Assembly (NCBI GenBank): GCA_024195265.1
Contig: JAJLRJ010000001.1
Coordinates: 4,298,562 to 4,362,561, forward strand
From: Dendrophyllia cribrosa
Lineage: Eukaryota > Cnidaria > Anthozoa > Scleractinia > Dendrophylliidae
Reading direction: 5' to 3'
Length of the DNA: 64,000 nt
Shown one piece after another: positions 60,329 to 64,000 of this stretch. Each line of letters begins with the position of its first letter. Within the stretch, counting starts at the first letter, position 1. A model generated the notes under the pieces. It saw only the letters and a program-made list of their open reading frames with translations, did not search any database and was not told where the DNA came from. Made by a program: the position numbers and the translations under genes.

Positions 60329-60798
60329 ACAATTTAATTACTACGCTGTACGCATGAACGACACTTGACTTGTGGTTTAACCTTTTTAGGTAGTTCATAA
60401 ACCACTGAACATTGAAGCTAAAAATAAGAAAATAACCATTTGTTCCTGAAAAATAAGTGCAGTTTCATGACAGAGGGTTCATGTATGAAACTACCGTTAT
60501 TTGTTACGTGTACTATCCGTACGTTTTTGGGGGATGTATTAAAAAATAATTGTATGTTCAAAAATATTTGTTAAACGAGTTTGGTATTTAAAGTATTTAA
60601 AAATTGAGTTCAAGCATCTCTGTTACAGAAGGGGAGAATGTTTTTGTATAAGCAGAGTAAGGTGTATAAGTTTGACCAGTTATGCGTTCCAACTATGCCA
60701 TCCTATGCTATTATGTTATTTAAAGCACGTTTATTGTAAAAAGTACTCATGCACTCATGCTGTTATTAGATTTATATGGGTCAATAAACCAAATAAAA
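60329..60798 (+). promoter_or_regulatory. HAL 3' UTR and polyadenylation signals
   Basis: After the TGA at 60326-60328 the sequence is AT-rich, with two AATAAA motifs close together at 60783-60788 and 60792-60797. The last part of this UTR and about 110 bp beyond it (60640-60907) is duplicated at 63226-63466. Confidence 0.7.
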
Positions 60799-60907
60799 TA
60801 GCTTGTGTTGTGTTTTTCATAAACATGATATGATACTGACCTTTCCTCTTCCTTTAAGCCTGGTTCCCATATAGTTGTAATGGTTGTAATTCAGTCGGCG
60901 ATCAAGT
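60640..60907 (+). repeat. HAL 3' end segment, source copy of a duplication
   Basis: TTTTTGTATAAGCAGAGTAAG through CAGTCGGCGATCAAG is repeated in the same orientation at 63226-63466 with about 95 percent identity by eye. The second copy lacks about 28 bp (TACTCATGCACTCATGC...) and one of its AATAAA motifs is changed to AATAAAG context. Confidence 0.9.
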
Positions 60908-61250
60908 CTACAACAATTACGACTTAATGGAAACATGTTTGACACAGACGAAGAAAGATCCTCTGAGACTAACCAATAATCCAAATGCATTTAAAAAAAG
61001 GAAGAGACTTGTATGGCCCACATATCACACGTCTCGTGGCGCTTTACATACGCTTATGAGAATGAGATCGGACGTCAACTCATGAAGGGACCTCAGGTAG
61101 CCGCTGTCGGTCAATTGTTGATCTCATCTCCCCCACCCCACCCCACACATGAACAATTACATGAATTTTGACGGAGCAACAAAATGTGCGTCCGATGCTG
61201 CCTAGAGCATGTGCTCCTCACCTCCAAAACTGGTTTGCGAAGACGGAACT

Positions 61251-61443
61251 AATAGACTTGCCTCATGTCACATGTTTTTCTTTGCGATGTGTGATGGCTG
61301 CTAAACACGAGTGAGAAACAGCAAATCGAAAACTGATTTGCTGCACCCCAAACCATTCAAAAAATTCCAGCGCGCTTCCCCCTCGTGTTTAGCAGCCATC
61401 TGACACATCGCATAGAAAAACATGTAACATAAGGCAAGTCTAT
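61251..61443. mobile_element. Foldback element of about 190 bp downstream of HAL
   Basis: ATAGACTTGCCTCATGTCAC at the left is mirrored by GTAACATAAGGCAAGTCTAT at the right, and GATGGCTGCTAAACACGAG by CTCGTGTTTAGCAGCCATC. Confidence 0.85.
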
Positions 61444-62040
61444 GCGTTCTTCCACTGAAATGAATTTTAAAATATTCGTTTGACGGCTTAAAGAAAAAAC
61501 CTCCAAGACTAGGGTTTGCCGACAGTGCTGCAAACAGTAAAGCTCGCCTTTCTTCAACGCAAATTCCAGGAAAAGCACACTGACTGCGACACTTAGGCAA
61601 AATAGCCGCGCTGGCATTTCACCATTAGGTAGCTTTAGATTTGAGTACAATCTCCAGCCTGACGAGATTGAATGCGAGTACCAGCAGAAATTTTGCTCAT
61701 TCCTGCGACCAGTAAATCATGATACGGGGGCTCTGGAAACAGGATTGATGCGACAAGGGATTATCTAAAGCATTCGACTCGTTCTCTTCAAAAAGACGCA
61801 GCTTCATTCGACGCAATTGGTCCAATTGCTAGTCGTTTTGTGCGTCCGTATTTCTTCCACAATTGGACTCTCCAAGGGAAAATGATCTGGGACTCACATG
61901 CACCAAAAGGCTAAAAACAAGCCTAGCCTAAGTCAACAACCCCATCCCATGTAAACGAAAAATAGTTCATGCAGCCACGCCTCGGACTTTTAGCCAGTTT
62001 TGTAAACAACTACATCATGCGATATTTCTATTCGTATTTC

Positions 62041-62224
62041 TTATATGAGTGAAATTTGTGATCCTCGCAGTGTGCTCGTAATATACCCGATGATAGTGAA
62101 TATATATGAATGTGAATATATAAAAATCCTATATTTGAACTGCGAATAAAAATGAGTGAAATTTGTGATCCTCGCAGTGTGCTCCCAACTTAAGCAGTTG
62201 AAAAAGCAACCTGAAAAAAATTCA
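62041..62224 (-). repeat. Body of a tRNA-headed SINE-like repeat, copy 1
   Basis: Minus-strand sequence after the tRNA-like head contains GGTTGCTTTTTCAACTGC and GCACACTGCGAGGATCACAA. The same body recurs at 62300-62460. GAGTGAAATTTGTGATCCTC occurs three times (62047, 62154, 62390). Confidence 0.75.
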
Positions 62225-62295
62225 GGCTTGAACGGGATTCGAACCCATGACCTTGCAATACCGGTGCAATGCTCTATCCACTGAGGTATCAAGCC
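62225..62295 (-). tRNA. tRNA-like sequence (anticodon would be GGT), probably a SINE head
   Basis: On the minus strand GGCTTGA...TCAAGCC gives a perfect 7-bp acceptor stem. A D-arm-like CTCAGTGGATAGAG, an anticodon stem TTGCA/TGCAA with loop CCGGTAT, and a T arm GGGTTCGAATCCC complete a cloverleaf of 71 nt. Position 33 is C rather than the near-universal T, and a run of T follows. The same 3' half recurs at 62459-62487 joined to the same body, so this is more likely a SINE than a functional tRNA-Thr gene. Confidence 0.45.
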
Positions 62296-62299
62296 ACAT

Positions 62300-62487
62300 G
62301 GATAGATGGTCAGTATATTGCTAGTTCGTAATGTACCCGATGATAGTGAAAAAATATGAAAATCATATATTTGAACTGCGGATAAACATGAGTGAAATTT
62401 GTGATCCTCGCAGTGTGCTCTCAACTTAAGCAATTGAAAAAGCAACCTGAAAAAAATTCAGGCTTGAACGGGATTCGAACCCATCAC
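62300..62487 (-). repeat. tRNA-headed SINE-like repeat, copy 2, head truncated
   Basis: Repeats the body of copy 1 (GCAGTTCAAATATATGATTTTC, CACTATCATCGGGTACATTA). It begins with only the T-arm half of the tRNA-like head (GGTTCGAATCCCGTTCAAGCC). Confidence 0.7.
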
Positions 62488-62782
62488 GGTGTCTGCACTG
62501 ATTCTAATGCAAAAGAAAAGCAAAAACAGGCCCACTGCCTTCCATCCTATTAACGACGCCATGTCGTTTAGAGAGAGATGAATGTTATGCATATATGCTT
62601 GGACTCAGGTTTCGTTGCATCTAATAAATAAATCAAACAAGCTAGTTATTTTTCAACATGATCTCCTCTCTGAAATTAACGATTATCGTTAATTCTCAAA
62701 TTGCTCTGAATTTACGATTACAGTTAATTTATAACACTGTTTCCCAGGACATTTCAGAAAAGAAAAAAAAAAAAAAACCATG

Positions 62783-62854
62783 TTATTTGGACCGGATTCG
62801 AACCCGGAACTACCGCTACTAGGAACGTCTTCGTACCACTGGACCACCGAACAA
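62783..62854 (-). repeat. tRNA-like sequence 2, heading a duplicated block of about 290 bp
   Basis: The minus strand reads TTGTTCGGTGGTCCAGTGGTA (A-box-like) and CCGGGTTCGAATCCGG (T arm). Acceptor-like ends pair with mismatches. The block 62806-63099 is repeated at 63708-64000. Confidence 0.6.
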
Positions 62855-63099
62855 CAAGGCGATGGGAAATTATATTTGCAAGATATTTATTTGAGTCTTG
62901 CATAGAATATCATTGATCTACAGTGATTAGGCCTAAGCGCTGATTTCAAATGGTTAGCTTTTTGTTGAGGTTTGGTGATCAAGCTTTTCCATTTACTTTC
63001 TAAAATTATTTTCAAGCGAGTGATTTTATAGGCTTACTAGAGGGTGTAGAATAAGCGCATGAATTTTATTATGTTAAAAAATTGAGGTTTGCTCAACCA
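62806..63099. repeat. Direct repeat of about 293 bp, copy 1
   Basis: GGATTCGAACCCGGAACTAC through AATTGAGGTTTGCTCA recurs at 63708-64000 with only a few substitutions (for example ACTGGACC to ACTAGACC). The second copy runs off the window. Confidence 0.95.
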
Positions 63100-63102
63100 G
63101 CA

Positions 63103-63182
63103 GCGTGGTGGTCTAGTGGTTAGAAGAGAGGATATCATGTTGGTCAGCGAAGGGTCGTAGGTTCGAGTCCTGTCCGAACACT
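63103..63182 (+). repeat. tRNA-like sequence 3
   Basis: GTGGTGGTCTAGTGGTTAGA (A-box-like) and GTAGGTTCGAGTCCTGTCC (B-box and T-arm-like) lie at the spacing expected of a tRNA. The acceptor ends do not pair well. Probably a SINE head or tRNA pseudogene. Confidence 0.5.
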
Positions 63183-63225
63183 AAGGATTGTTCGTTTTCA
63201 ACAAAAATGCTAACTTCCCAGAATT

Positions 63226-63466
63226 TTTTTGTATAAGCAGAGTAAGGTGTGTAAGTTTGACCAGTTATGCGTTCCAACTACGCCATCCTATGCTATTATG
63301 TTATTTAAAGCACGTTTATTGTAAAAAGATTTATATGGGTCAATAAACCAAATAAAGTAGCTTGTGTTTTGTTTTTCATAAACATGATATGATACTGACC
63401 TTTCCTCTTCCTTTAAGCCTGGTTCCCATATAGTTGTAATGGTTGTAATTCAGTCGGCGATCAAGG
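63226..63466 (+). repeat. Duplicate of the HAL 3' end segment
   Basis: Same-orientation copy of 60640-60907 with a deletion of about 28 bp and few substitutions. It is joined at GATCAAG to an unrelated G/C-rich repeat. Confidence 0.9.
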
Positions 63467-63467
63467 G

Positions 63468-63705
63468 CCTGTTTACATGGAGGGAGGGTGACCCGGGTAG
63501 CAGGGTCACCCTCCTAGTCGGGCTACCCTGGGAGGGTCAACTTTTTATACATTTCTTTACAAAGCACACTGAAGTGTTTACATGATAGACAGGGTCACCC
63601 GCCTACCCGGGTCACCCTGTCTGTTTGCCAGGGTCACCCTCCTAGGCGGGCTATCTTTTCTGCATGTAAACGGTACCCCCAGGGTCACCCTTCTAGGCGG
63701 ATTCG
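63468..63705. repeat. GGGTCACCCT-rich palindromic repeat
   Basis: GGGTCACCCT or close variants occur about seven times with GGGTAGC/CTAGGCGGGC between them. GTTTACATGGAGG at the left is mirrored near the right by CATGTAAAC. It looks like a foldback repeat inserted between the duplicated blocks. Confidence 0.75.
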
Positions 63706-63707
63706 AA

Positions 63708-64000
63708 CCCGGAACTACCGCTACTAGGAACGTCTTCGTACCACTAGACCACCGAACAACAAGGCGATGGGAAATTATATTTGCAAAATATTTATTTGAG
63801 TCTTGCATAGAATATCATTGATCTACAGTGATTAGGCCTAAGCGCTGATTTCAAATGGTTAGCTTTTTGTTGAGGTTTGGTGATCAAGCTTTTCCATTTA
63901 CTTTCTAAAATTATTTTTAAGCGAGTGATTTTATAGGCTTACTAGAGGGTGTAGAATAAGCGCATGAATTTTATTATGTTAAAAAATTGAGGTTTGCTCA
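63708..64000. repeat. Direct repeat of about 293 bp, copy 2, cut by the window end
   Basis: Near-identical to 62806-63099. It starts at GGATTCGAACCCGGAACTAC, inside the tRNA-like sequence, directly after the GGGTCACCCT repeat. Confidence 0.95.

Noticed and set aside
62225..62295. A confident functional tRNA-Thr gene
   Set aside because: It folds well but has C at position 33 and is attached to a repeated body, so it was kept only as tRNA-like.

Overview
The window is animal genomic DNA: genes are split into many short exons with GT-AG introns, and the introns and flanks are packed with foldback DNA transposons, SINE-like pieces, tandem repeats and one long LINE. The protein sequences (a DEG/ENaC channel, histidine ammonia-lyase, urocanate hydratase) and the style of the dispersed repeats suggest a cnidarian, most likely a stony coral or a close relative. 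That taxonomic call is inference, because no rRNA or other diagnostic marker is present.

Layout. 1-2.7 kb: a giant inverted repeat with other repeats nested in its centre. 3.9-9.8 kb (+): a complete six-exon DEG/ENaC (ASIC-like) channel gene, predicted 514 aa. 11.5-31.6 kb (-): a complete 25-exon urocanate hydratase gene (UROC1), predicted 676 aa. 31.6-32.0 kb: a 422-bp intergenic gap that must serve as a divergent promoter. 32.0-60.8 kb (+): a 23-exon histidine ammonia-lyase gene (HAL), about 648 aa, with a polyadenylation signal near 60.8 kb. 60.6-64 kb: duplicated pieces of the HAL 3' UTR, tRNA-like sequences and other repeats. The exon models were built by hand by following reading frame across splice sites. 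Phases close throughout, and only the 3' end of HAL exon 2 is ambiguous.

How the genes fit together. HAL deaminates histidine to urocanate and UROC1 hydrates urocanate to imidazolonepropionate. The first two enzymes of histidine catabolism are therefore arranged head to head on opposite strands, which invites coordinated expression. The DEG/ENaC gene is convergent with UROC1 and has no evident functional link to it.

The most unusual structure is in HAL intron 20 (45965-57092). A TTAA-flanked foldback element (46181-56886) has been split by an L1/Tx1-type LINE (46474 to about 56615) bounded by an exact 13-bp target-site duplication. The LINE's 3' part carries about 205 copies of a 23-bp unit (51855-56560), followed by a second AATAAA and a poly(A) tail. 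Each unit holds two GTAAGT hexamers in sense orientation, so the HAL pre-mRNA contains roughly 400 consensus-like 5' splice-site motifs in one intron.
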